Below, in pieces: positions 6,430 through 14,671 of a DNA stretch of 61,033 nucleotides (its first letter is position 1; every line of letters begins with the position of its first letter). The translations under genes were made by a program, and so were the position numbers. Location: contig NZ_DXUU01000012.1 in the NCBI RefSeq assembly GCF_019417665.1, positions 1 through 61,033 on the forward strand, written 5' to 3'. The notes under the pieces were generated by a model. The model was not told the origin of the DNA, made no database searches, and was given only the letters and a program-made list of their open reading frames with translations. This DNA comes from Ruminococcus sp. (GTDB lineage: Bacteria; Bacillota; Clostridia; Oscillospirales; Ruminococcaceae).

Positions 6430-8142
6430 TTATTGCATCTGGGTGTGGTAGATCTCAGCATAGACCGGGCACTGCTCCAACAGTTCCTCATGCTTGCCAT
6501 AGCCCACACATCTACCATCATCCACAACCAGAATATGATCTGCATGTTGAATAGAAGTGGCACGCTGAGAAATCACGATCTTTGTAACATCACTCATTTT
6601 CGAAGCCAATTCACGGCGCAATGCCAGATCTGTGGCATAATCCAGAGCGCTCATGCTGTCATCCAGAATCAGCACCTGAGGATGTCCTACCAGAGCACGT
6701 GCAATGGTCAGACGCTGTTTCTGACCACCGGAAAGGCTGCGTCCCCCCTGAGTGACCTGAGTGTCCAAGCCCTTGGGTGTCTGACTGATGAATTCCCATG
6801 CCTGAGCGATTCGACATGCGTTCTCCAACTCTGTATCCGCCGCAGAAGCATCGCCCCAGCGGAGATTCTCCGCAATAGTACCGCTGACCAAAGATGCCTT
6901 CTGAGGGACAATACCGATGATCTTCCGAAGAGAATCCAGCGTATAGCTGCGAACATCCTTCCCGTAAAGCTGCACCGTTCCCTCTGTGGCATCGTAAAAC
7001 CGGGGGATCAGCCCTGCAATGGTACTCTTTCCGCTTCCAGTGCCACCGATAATACCCAGAGTCTCCCCAGCTTGCAGCGTAAAGCTGATGTCATGCAGTG
7101 CCGGCTCACCGCCGCTGGGGTAGGCAAAGGCCACATGGTCAAAAGCAAGCACCGGAACATCCGGCTTTACAGTCAATTTCTGATCGCCGCCTACAATATC
7201 CGGTTCTTCCGCCAAAATATCTGAGACACGTTTTGCTGAAGCTGCTGCTTTATTAAAGGAAATAAGCAGTTCCGCCATACGCACCATAGATAGAGAAATC
7301 TGTGTCATGTAGTTCACAAAAGCAGTCAGTTCCCCCTGGGTCAGATGCCCTGTATCCACACGAACACCGCCAAACCACAATACTGCAACAATTCCCAGGT
7401 TCATGATCAGAAAGGAAGCCGGATTTAGGATAGCACCGACACGTCCCACGGCAACCGAACGTTTCGCAAAGACATTGCAGTCCTCCCGGTAGGAGTCGAT
7501 CTCCTCCTCCTGACGGGAAAAGGCACGGATGACACGGACGCCGTCCAGGTTTTCCCGGGTATGACGGGCGATGTTGTCTAACTTTCCCTGGTTCTCACCA
7601 TAACGTGGGATCGTCCAGCGAGTGACGCTGTACAGAAGCACACCGATCACAGGAATAGCGATGAGAAAGACAATGGACAGCTTCAGGTCAATACGCATTG
7701 CCATGACAGCTGCGCCGATAATCAGAAAGGGACAACGTGTGGCAAGGCGGATCATCATATTCAGTCCGCTTTGAACGGTATTGGTATCGCTGGTGATCCG
7801 GGTAATCAAAGATGCCGTTCCGATGCGGTCCACTGCACTGTGAGACAAGGTGTTCACGTGACGGTACAGTGCACTGCGCAGTGCAGTTCCGAAGCCATAG
7901 GCGCACTTAGATGCAAAATACTGACAGGTCAGAGCGAACCCCAGACCACATGCTGCCAGCAGGATCATAACGCCGCCCATACGCCAGATATACCCAGCAT
8001 CGTGGTTGGCAATACCCACATCGATCATCTTCGCTGTGACCAGGGGAACGATCAATTCAAAAATCGCCTCCAGCAGTTTAAATACCGGTCCGAGAATACA
8101 TTCTTTCCAATACCCTTTCATATAGGGCAGCAATCGCTTCAT
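6430..8142 (-). CDS. ABC exporter subunit with degenerate Walker B
   Basis: The 570-residue half-transporter starts at MKRLLPYMKGYW, where GGAGGAG lies upstream; an in-frame extension of 68 residues runs through the promoter and is rejected. Membrane domain about 1-310, then ATPase with Walker A GGTGSGKST (near 365), canonical LSGGQKQR (near 470) and Walker B LILDDSMSALD, where Asp replaces the catalytic Glu. That change marks the regulatory, poorly hydrolysing site in heterodimeric exporters. First gene of a two-gene operon driven by the promoter at 8200-8228. Confidence 0.9.
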   Translation of the reverse strand: MKRLLPYMKGYWKECILGPVFKLLEAIFELIVPLVTAKMIDVGIANHDAGYIWRMGGVMILLAACGLGFALTCQYFASKCAYGFGTALRSALYRHVNTLSHSAVDRIGTASLITRITSDTNTVQSGLNMMIRLATRCPFLIIGAAVMAMRIDLKLSIVFLIAIPVIGVLLYSVTRWTIPRYGENQGKLDNIARHTRENLDGVRVIRAFSRQEEEIDSYREDCNVFAKRSVAVGRVGAILNPASFLIMNLGIVAVLWFGGVRVDTGHLTQGELTAFVNYMTQISLSMVRMAELLISFNKAAASAKRVSDILAEEPDIVGGDQKLTVKPDVPVLAFDHVAFAYPSGGEPALHDISFTLQAGETLGIIGGTGSGKSTIAGLIPRFYDATEGTVQLYGKDVRSYTLDSLRKIIGIVPQKASLVSGTIAENLRWGDASAADTELENACRIAQAWEFISQTPKGLDTQVTQGGRSLSGGQKQRLTIARALVGHPQVLILDDSMSALDYATDLALRRELASKMSDVTKIVISQRATSIQHADHILVVDDGRCVGYGKHEELLEQCPVYAEIYHTQMQ

Positions 8143-8199
8143 ACAACTCCTCCTCATACATAACACATACAGTTTTTTCTTATTTTGTGACACAGAATT

Positions 8200-8228
8200 A
8201 TTATACCTCTTTTTCCCCAAAATTGCAA
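8200..8228 (-). promoter_or_regulatory. Promoter of the ABC exporter operon
   Basis: On the minus strand: TTGCAA (8223-8228), 17-bp spacer, TATAAT (8200-8205). The leader to the ATG at 8142 is about 50 nt. The M23 gene starts divergently 55 bp away. Confidence 0.6.
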
Positions 8229-8282
8229 GATGGATGTATAAATATTTGCCTGCGGTGCAAACTAGCAGCGGAGGTGGTTTCT

Positions 8283-9023
8283 TTGAAAAACCAAACAGGG
8301 CACAGCGGTGCGGGAAAATCCCGGCTTCGCAGCTTTTATACGGCATTAGGCATCAGCCTGGTGATGATCGGTGCAGCGTGTGTTTTTGCGTATCAGCAGA
8401 CCAGTAAGACCCTGGAAAACAATCTGGATTCCATTACAGAACAAATCGCTGTACAGACGACAACAACAGATGCCGCAGAGGCACCAGTCATCGGTGTGCA
8501 GACGAATGTGGAAAAGGAAACTGTGCCAGCCACAGAGGCAGCGACTGAAGCGCCCACTGAACCGGCAACAGCAGCGGAAACAGAAGCAGCCACAGAGCAA
8601 GAGGAAACGCCTGTGCATCAGCTTTTACCGCCGCTGTCGGATTTTTCCATTCTAACCCCTTTCAGCAACGGTGAACTAGTGAAATCAGAGACAACCGGTA
8701 CATGGCAAACCCACAACGGCGTGGATCTTGCCTGTGAAACCGGCGCTGATGTATTCGCCATCGACACTGGCACAGTCAGCGAAGTCTGCAACGATGCCCT
8801 CTGGGGTTATACGATCACCATCGATCACGACAACGGCGTCGTGAGCCGCTACTGTGGGCTGGATGGCTCAGTAGAGGTACGTGAGGGGGATACAGTACAG
8901 AGCGGTCAGAAAATCGGTGTTATCGGCAATACACCGGATATTGAAAGTGCACTGGAAACCCATCTGCATCTGGAAGTGCGCAAAAGCGGCGAGTATGTTG
9001 ATCCCACGGCTTATTTTGGCTGA
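8283..9023 (+). CDS. Membrane-anchored M23 (LytM) peptidase, SpoIIQ-like
   Basis: A TTG start with GGAGG 8 nt upstream gives 246 residues; the ATG-initiated frame upstream has no SD. One transmembrane helix (about 18-37) is followed by a Glu/Thr/Ala-rich linker (about 60-115) and a LytM domain. Zinc ligands are visible: THNGVD (His and Asp) and HLHLEV (second His pair), so the site looks intact, as in clostridial SpoIIQ and unlike the B. subtilis protein. The topology fits SpoIIQ, which sits in the forespore membrane and contacts SpoIIIAH during engulfment. No spoIIIA genes are in the window, so the spore role is likely but inferred. Confidence 0.75.
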   Translation: MKNQTGHSGAGKSRLRSFYTALGISLVMIGAACVFAYQQTSKTLENNLDSITEQIAVQTTTTDAAEAPVIGVQTNVEKETVPATEAATEAPTEPATAAETEAATEQEETPVHQLLPPLSDFSILTPFSNGELVKSETTGTWQTHNGVDLACETGADVFAIDTGTVSEVCNDALWGYTITIDHDNGVVSRYCGLDGSVEVREGDTVQSGQKIGVIGNTPDIESALETHLHLEVRKSGEYVDPTAYFG

Positions 9024-9036
9024 TAAGATGAAAAAA

Positions 9037-9062
9037 ATCCGAACCCGTTTCCAGGTTCGGAT
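9037..9062 (-). terminator. Terminator between M23 and DUF3267 genes
   Basis: ATCCGAACC (9037-9045) pairs with GGTTCGGAT (9054-9062). On the minus strand the stem is followed by seven T residues, so it mainly serves the DUF3267 gene, but it could stop both convergent transcripts. Confidence 0.8.
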
Positions 9063-9069
9063 ACATAGC

Positions 9070-9648
9070 TTATTCCGGCAGATACCACCAGGAATTGAAA
9101 CCATACAGATACGTTCTGGCACCTTTCGGCATCTGGGTCAGGGCGTGAAAGACGTTATAATAATCACCTATCCCCATACCGATAGACAAAGCGCCTAGAG
9201 CACCCAGCACAGTCAGAGACGGGAAGATCATGCACAGCAAAAAGGGCAGAAATCCGAACACCAGATTCGGAAGCATAGACATAAAAATAAATCTGCCCTT
9301 GCTCATGTCCTCTGTCCCCACCACAAAGAGCATCCCACTTTTGAGGTTGGTATAGATCTGTGATTCTTCTCTGAAACAAATGGCATGGAGAAGCTCGTGG
9401 GGCACAAGACATACCAGGGCGAGTACACATCCCACGAGAAAGTTCATCTTCCCCATAATCTCGATATCAACGCGGAACAATAACAGTGCAAATGCGATCA
9501 CAAATACCGGAATGCACGCCAGATTCATAAATAGCCCCAGCTTTTTCGGATCGTCAATTTCCTTGAATTTCACTGCACCTGGCTTGTGTTCCCCATGAGG
9601 CAGGCTGTCCGGATTGCCGTCGAATTTCCCTTTCCATACGATTTTCAT
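9070..9648 (-). CDS. DUF3267 membrane protein with HExxH motif
   Basis: The 192-residue protein starts at MKIVWKGKF (AAGGGG upstream). It has about four hydrophobic segments and the motif PHELLHA near residue 90, the zinc-metallopeptidase-like signature of DUF3267. The substrate is unknown and activity unproven for the family. The start lies 15 bp after the CapA-like gene, with which it probably forms an operon. Confidence 0.75.
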   Translation of the reverse strand: MKIVWKGKFDGNPDSLPHGEHKPGAVKFKEIDDPKKLGLFMNLACIPVFVIAFALLLFRVDIEIMGKMNFLVGCVLALVCLVPHELLHAICFREESQIYTNLKSGMLFVVGTEDMSKGRFIFMSMLPNLVFGFLPFLLCMIFPSLTVLGALGALSIGMGIGDYYNVFHALTQMPKGARTYLYGFNSWWYLPE

Positions 9649-9662
9649 ATGCTGCCCCTTTC

Positions 9663-10961
9663 TCAATCCCACTTCCGAAACTCCTCCGGTACAGAAGTCT
9701 CAAACATCTCACGGATCTTGTCCATACTCCAGACCTGATAGGAGGGTCCTGTACTGGATGTGCAATAGGGCAAACCATGCTGAGATGCCAGCTCGTCCGA
9801 ATACATGCTATAGGGATACAGCCGCAGATTGGACAGCTGTCCGTCCTCATAGTGAGTAATCACCGGAGACACCTGTACATTTTCAATGGACACAGAACCG
9901 TCAGCTCTTGCCACAATATTAAAATCCGCCAGTTCTCCTACCAAATTCATGTTATCTGTCTGTGCGGAAATAAAATTCCCCAACGAATAGAACACAAAGC
10001 CCTGGGTACCGTCGGGACGGGTTAGATACTCCATAGTATGTGCCACGTGAGAATGGGTGCCGATAATGACATCGCCGCCCCAGTCGATGATCTTCTGCGC
10101 CAGCGCACGCACGCCATCTGTTACATTAAAAGTATCCTCTGCACCCCAGTGACAGGTCACTACAACTACGTCTGCGATCTGCTTTGCCGCTGTGATCTGC
10201 TGCTGGATCAAATCTTCCTGAGAAGTATAGATGATCTCCAGCTCCGAATTATCCGGCAGGGAGTAACCGTTGGTATTCTCCGTATAACTGAGGAATGCCA
10301 CCGTTTTTCCATTGACCTCCTTGGTGCGAATATTCTGCATATCCACATAATCCCGGTACACACCACAAGTGAGCAGATCTGGATTTTCTGCCATTTTCGT
10401 ATCCCAATAGTTCAGGCATCCATGCAGTCCGGCTTCACCCTTGTCCAACAGGTGATTGTTGCACATGGTCACCACATTGAAGCCCATGTTCAGTACAGCA
10501 TTTCCCAATTCCATCGGCGAATTGAAGTTATAGTTAGAACCGCTGACTTCAAAGCCTTCGCCGCAGATCAGAGTCTCCTGATTGATGATATTCAGGTCGC
10601 CGTTGATCAAAGGCTTGATATTTTCATAGCAATAGTCGAAGTTATAGCTTACGCCATCGTTAGAATGCGCCTGCGCACTCTGATATACGCACTGCTGCAC
10701 CAGATCATCTCCCACAGCTACCACATTGATGACAGTATCTCCCTCGTTTTCAGACTGTTCTGCTTCACTTTCTGTATTTTCTGCCGGTTCTGAGGCATCG
10801 TCTGCCGCTTCTGACTCAGAGACCGGTGCATTCGCCGGGATTGCTGCATCCTCGTCGATCTGATTGGTATCACTACATCCAAATGCGGAAAAAAGCAGCG
10901 AAGTGCTTAAAGCAAGCAACGCAAACTTTTTTATCGTAATATCATATTTTTTCTGTTTCAT
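9663..10961 (-). CDS. CapA-family lipoprotein (PGA_cap metallophosphatase fold)
   Basis: The 432-residue protein has a lipoprotein signal ending at LFSAFGC, an acidic linker rich in Glu/Ala/Ser (about 30-80), and a CapA/PGA_cap domain. Domain marks include VAVGDDLV, MCNNHLLDKG and GTHSHVAH. Family members serve poly-gamma-glutamate or other capsule functions and have a calcineurin-like metal site. No capB or capC neighbour is present, so a capsule role is unproven. I chose the ATG with AAAGGAT upstream; an ATG 12 codons earlier is too close to the -10 at 11010-11015 to have a leader. Confidence 0.8.
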   Translation of the reverse strand: MKQKKYDITIKKFALLALSTSLLFSAFGCSDTNQIDEDAAIPANAPVSESEAADDASEPAENTESEAEQSENEGDTVINVVAVGDDLVQQCVYQSAQAHSNDGVSYNFDYCYENIKPLINGDLNIINQETLICGEGFEVSGSNYNFNSPMELGNAVLNMGFNVVTMCNNHLLDKGEAGLHGCLNYWDTKMAENPDLLTCGVYRDYVDMQNIRTKEVNGKTVAFLSYTENTNGYSLPDNSELEIIYTSQEDLIQQQITAAKQIADVVVVTCHWGAEDTFNVTDGVRALAQKIIDWGGDVIIGTHSHVAHTMEYLTRPDGTQGFVFYSLGNFISAQTDNMNLVGELADFNIVARADGSVSIENVQVSPVITHYEDGQLSNLRLYPYSMYSDELASQHGLPYCTSSTGPSYQVWSMDKIREMFETSVPEEFRKWD

Positions 10962-11009
10962 GAGAATATCCTTTCCGCCGTCTCCATTTTTCGACATACT
11001 TTTACCCTC

Positions 11010-11038
11010 AGTATATCATATTACGCAAAAAAAAGCAA
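11010..11038 (-). promoter_or_regulatory. Promoter of the CapA-like/DUF3267 operon
   Basis: On the minus strand: TTGCTT (11033-11038), 17-bp spacer, TATACT (11010-11015). Its position decides the CapA start at 10961. Confidence 0.6.
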
Positions 11039-11097
11039 TGATTTTTGTATCTTTTTTTCCGGGCGTGGAATAATAAGCAGTGAAAAACCATGTTTAT

Positions 11098-11173
11098 CCC
11101 TACGTGTTGTAGGGACACGGCGTGCTATGTCCTCATATTACAAAACGGGCGGATAATATCCACCCCTACAAAT
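11098..11173. repeat. Dispersed palindromic repeat (GTAGGG type)
   Basis: Two short palindromes, CCCTAC...GTAGGG (11098-11114) and GGGCGGATAATATCCACCCC (11147-11166), are followed by CTACAAATT. A related segment ending CCCTACAAATTACC occurs at 28297-28330. The germination gene frame runs back through this repeat, so the upstream in-frame codons are not coding. Confidence 0.55.
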
Positions 11174-11200
11174 TCAACCAAAACAGAAAAGGTGAAGCGC

Positions 11201-12670
11201 ATGTCTCAAAATGAAACAGAACGTCTCCTGAATCAGTTCATCCTGCCGGATCTGTCTGAAAATCTACGCCAGATCCGTTCCATTGCAGAGGGTTCCTCTG
11301 ACCTGCTGGTAAATGAATTCGTCCTGAGCGGCTTACCGGCGGCGCTGCTCTGTTGTGAAGGAATGCTCTCCACAGCAACCATTACCGAACTAATCTTGCA
11401 TCCCATCACCCACGTGACAGTAGACGAACCGACGGCGGCGAATGTATTTGCCTACATCCGGAATCACCAGCTTTATTCCACTGACCGTGCTGAAGCAAAA
11501 ACCTACAGTGATCTCTTTCGCTTTCTCAATTCCGGTTTCGCCGTGCTTGTACTGGAAGGAGCAGACAGTGCCTTGGTGTTCGGCGTCCAGGGTTATGACA
11601 AACGCTCTGTCAGCGAGCCCTCTGGCGAAGACAATGTTATGGGCGCAAAGGATGGCTTCATCGAAGTTGTCCGCGTCAATATGTCTCTTCTGCGCCGCCG
11701 AATGAAATCACCGCAGCTGAAACTGGAACTCTTTGTGAAAGGTTCAAAAAGCCAGACAGACCTGTGCCTGTGCTATATGGCAGACCGTGTGCCAAAATCG
11801 CTCATTGCTCAAATTAAAGCACGATTAGACGAAATGGAACTGGAATCCATTCTCTCCTCCGGCTACCTCCAACCCTTTCTGGAAAACCGCCGGGGCTGTC
11901 TCTTTGACACCATAGGCACGACCCAGCGGCCGGATGTACTCTGCGCCAAACTGCTGGAAGGCAGAGTGGGATTGCTCATTGACGGCACCCCCTTTGCCCT
12001 GGTGATCCCGAAGCTGTTCTGCGAAAGCTTTCAGACCATGGACGACTATTGTTATCGCCCGTCCTATGCAACCCTTGTGCGTTGGATCAAATACGCTGCA
12101 TTTCTGGTGGCAGTACTATTGCCGTCCCTATATCTTGCCATTGCACTGCACCATCCCGAACTGCTCAACCGGACACTGCTCCTGATCCTTGCCGATGCAG
12201 AGCAAAACGCACCCATTTCCTTGACTGCCGAAGCCATCGGCGTGCTCGTAGTCTATGAGATCATTCGAGAAGCTGGACTGCGTCTGCCAAAAGCCGTGGG
12301 AGGATCTGTGAGTATTGTCGCCGGATTGATCATCGGAGATGCTGCTGTCTCTTCGGGGCTGATCAGTACGCCTATGCTCACTGTCACAGCAATCGCCGTC
12401 ATTGCCGGATTTGTCGTGCCGGATCTGTCGCAGAACGTCACACTTCTGCGGCTGACATTCATTCTCGCAGGCGGTTTCCTAGGACTATTTGGTATTAGCC
12501 TGTTAGGTGCAGCAGTGTTATTCAATCTCTGCGCCGGAGAAAGCTTCGGATTTCCCATCATGGCACCTCTTGCGCCTCTCTACCCTACTGGTCTCCGGGA
12601 TACAGCCACTCGTGTGGGATTCCAAAAAATGCAGTCCGGTAATTTCACTGTGGAGGAATATCATGAATAA
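11201..12670 (+). CDS. gerA: Spore germination receptor subunit, GerA/GerKA family
   Basis: This 489-residue subunit A of a nutrient germinant receptor sits in the inner membrane of the dormant spore. The N-terminal soluble part (about 1-290) carries family marks such as SDLLVNEFVLSG and EGRVGLLIDGTPFAL. It is followed by membrane helices with GGSVSIVAGLIIGDAAV. The start is the ATG with AAGGTGA upstream; the longer frame passes through a dispersed repeat. It is the first gene of a gerABC-type operon whose frames overlap. Germinant specificity cannot be read. No clear sigma-G promoter was assigned. Confidence 0.92.
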   Translation: MSQNETERLLNQFILPDLSENLRQIRSIAEGSSDLLVNEFVLSGLPAALLCCEGMLSTATITELILHPITHVTVDEPTAANVFAYIRNHQLYSTDRAEAKTYSDLFRFLNSGFAVLVLEGADSALVFGVQGYDKRSVSEPSGEDNVMGAKDGFIEVVRVNMSLLRRRMKSPQLKLELFVKGSKSQTDLCLCYMADRVPKSLIAQIKARLDEMELESILSSGYLQPFLENRRGCLFDTIGTTQRPDVLCAKLLEGRVGLLIDGTPFALVIPKLFCESFQTMDDYCYRPSYATLVRWIKYAAFLVAVLLPSLYLAIALHHPELLNRTLLLILADAEQNAPISLTAEAIGVLVVYEIIREAGLRLPKAVGGSVSIVAGLIIGDAAVSSGLISTPMLTVTAIAVIAGFVVPDLSQNVTLLRLTFILAGGFLGLFGISLLGAAVLFNLCAGESFGFPIMAPLAPLYPTGLRDTATRVGFQKMQSGNFTVEEYHE

Positions 12671-13664
12671 ACTGCGTTCCGGTCAGCTTTTTGCCATGCT
12701 CCTGGTCAGTGCTGCCTTTTTCATCTTGTGCCAGACAACCGCCTATACCATCGAAGGCATTTTAGGCGCTGCCATAGCCGCAGCTGTTCAGATCTTGCTC
12801 TGTCTGCCTATGCTGCTCTTGTATCGCCGCAGCTTTTCCTTTTCTGCCTATGCCAGAAAACACTGGCTTCTGCCTCTTTGTTTCGTAGCGTATACACTGA
12901 TCCGAGGCGGCATTTCCTTTGTCCAGCTGCAAGGAACCACTGCTGAACTTTCCCTGCCCATTTCAGGAAAATTCATGGTAGCAGCGCTCATTGCCTTGGT
13001 TTGTCTATATACGGCTTCTCTGGGCATTCACGCCCTGGCACGAAGCAGCACCCTGATTTTCGGTATATTGCTGGCGACTCTGGCAGTCATGCTGCTAGGT
13101 GCTATTCCAAAGGCAGAACCGCAAAATCTGTCCCTATCCCCAAATGACACCATCTGGAACGGTTTCCTGAGAAGTATGTATAATGCCGACGAGCTGCCAC
13201 TGCTCTTTTTACTGCTGGATTTTACGAAGCAAAAGCAAGCCCGCAGTATCTTTCAAATCTTTGCCGGGAAATTCTTGCTAGTGATCTATCTTTCTCTCCT
13301 GGGCATGGCAGTGCTGGGAAATCGCATGGCACAGGCGAAGCATCCCTTTTTTTCCGTGATCTCCATTTCACAGCCCTTGAGCACCCAGCGTGCAGATGCA
13401 ATCTATCTGTTGGTTTTCGTTATGCTCTGCGTCCTACGCATCACCTTGTTTACGGTACTAGCCGCCCATCTTCTGAAACTAACTTTTCCGAAACTGCGCT
13501 ATGCCAGCAGCATTTGCCTGGGACTCATGCTCTGCATTTCCTGGGCGGCATCCAAACTGTCTGTTTCTGGGATATGGAATATAGTCGCCATATGCCTCCT
13601 GGTATTACTCATTCCCATAGGATTTCTGCTAGCGCAAAAACGACGAGGAGGTGCTGCTGCATGA
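12663..13664 (+). CDS. gerB: Spore germination permease-like subunit, GerB family
   Basis: This 333-residue integral membrane protein of the GerB/APC-like family has about ten hydrophobic helices and is the presumed germinant-binding subunit. The ATG overlaps the end of gerA by 8 bp (SD GGAGG inside gerA) and the stop overlaps gerC, so the three genes are translationally coupled. Length is slightly short of the usual ~365 residues but no helix seems missing. Confidence 0.9.
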   Translation: MNKLRSGQLFAMLLVSAAFFILCQTTAYTIEGILGAAIAAAVQILLCLPMLLLYRRSFSFSAYARKHWLLPLCFVAYTLIRGGISFVQLQGTTAELSLPISGKFMVAALIALVCLYTASLGIHALARSSTLIFGILLATLAVMLLGAIPKAEPQNLSLSPNDTIWNGFLRSMYNADELPLLFLLLDFTKQKQARSIFQIFAGKFLLVIYLSLLGMAVLGNRMAQAKHPFFSVISISQPLSTQRADAIYLLVFVMLCVLRITLFTVLAAHLLKLTFPKLRYASSICLGLMLCISWAASKLSVSGIWNIVAICLLVLLIPIGFLLAQKRRGGAAA

Positions 13665-14581
13665 GAGGGATTCCTCTGCTGCTTAGTTGTACACTGTTAT
13701 TCCTGTGCACTGGCTGTGCCGCCGTACAGGTGCGTGACCGTGCCTATTTACAGGCGTTGGAACTAACCGACCCGGAACAGCCTACAGTACAGCTTCACGA
13801 TTTTGAAACTGCCGGTGCACTTGCCCAAGGAACAGGCGGCAATTTTGAACAGGCCATTGAAAATGCCGCTGTTCCCATTGGAAAAGAATTATTTCTAGGG
13901 CATCTGGAACTGATCGCCTATTCAAAACCGGAATTCGGATCGCAACTGAACCAACTCATGGAAAAATACCGGCTTTCTCCGTCCTGTAAGGTATTGGGAT
14001 TATCTGAGGGAAGTACGCTAACGGATACAGATACGGCGCATCTAACCGAACAGCTGCACCGTGCGGAAAAAAGCGGATTACTGCCCGAGACCGATTTGTT
14101 CACCATTTTACGTGAATTTTCCAGTTCCGCCAAAACAGCACTCCTACCCGTTATCACAGAAAATGGATTTTCTGCGGCAGTCATCACCGAAACCGAATCC
14201 TATGGTACACTCTCGCCTGAAGCTGTTGCTGGATTGTGTTGGTTACGAGGCGACAATCACCCGGAGACACTTTCCCTGCCGAACGATGAAAGCTATACCG
14301 TACACTCTGCCGCTGTCCGCCTGACTGGAACCATGACAGACGGCAAGGCAGAGGTCACCGTTTCCATTCGCATCAGCGGCGAAGGTGATTTCGTAAAAGC
14401 TGCTGCATGTATCCAAAACCAATGCGAAGCTGCCATCCAAGAGACGGTGGTGCAATCCCATGCAGATGTATTCGACTGGGAAGCATGTCTGCAAAGCCAG
14501 TGCTTTGACGAATTCACCAATACAGACTGGACAGATGTTGTATCACAAGCAGAATTTCAAGTGAAAATTTACTCCGCATAA
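13661..14581 (+). CDS. gerC: Spore germination lipoprotein, GerC family
   Basis: The 306-residue lipoprotein has signal peptide and lipobox LFLCTGC, so Cys19 should be lipidated. The remainder matches GerC-type proteins in layout, although shorter than the usual ~370 residues. The start ATG overlaps the gerB stop (ATGA) and has the SD GAGGAGG. It anchors to the inner membrane and is needed for receptor function. Confidence 0.85.
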   Translation: MRGIPLLLSCTLLFLCTGCAAVQVRDRAYLQALELTDPEQPTVQLHDFETAGALAQGTGGNFEQAIENAAVPIGKELFLGHLELIAYSKPEFGSQLNQLMEKYRLSPSCKVLGLSEGSTLTDTDTAHLTEQLHRAEKSGLLPETDLFTILREFSSSAKTALLPVITENGFSAAVITETESYGTLSPEAVAGLCWLRGDNHPETLSLPNDESYTVHSAAVRLTGTMTDGKAEVTVSIRISGEGDFVKAAACIQNQCEAAIQETVVQSHADVFDWEACLQSQCFDEFTNTDWTDVVSQAEFQVKIYSA

Positions 14582-14598
14582 CAAAATCGGAGACACGC

Positions 14599-14636
14599 AA
14601 AAAGGACGCTGCCCCAAAAGGGGAAACGTCCTTTTT
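14599..14636. terminator. Bidirectional terminator between gerC and pckG
   Basis: AAAAAGGACG (14599-14608) pairs with CGTCCTTTTT (14627-14636). There are T-runs on both strands, serving the convergent gerC and pckG transcripts. Confidence 0.85.
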
Positions 14637-14671
14637 CTCATTCATATGATAGAAAAGTAAAGCAATATTGC

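Noticed and set aside
11090..11200. N-terminal extension of the GerA frame (37 codons)
   Set aside because: It translates a dispersed palindromic repeat; the SD AAGGTGA fits the ATG at 11201.
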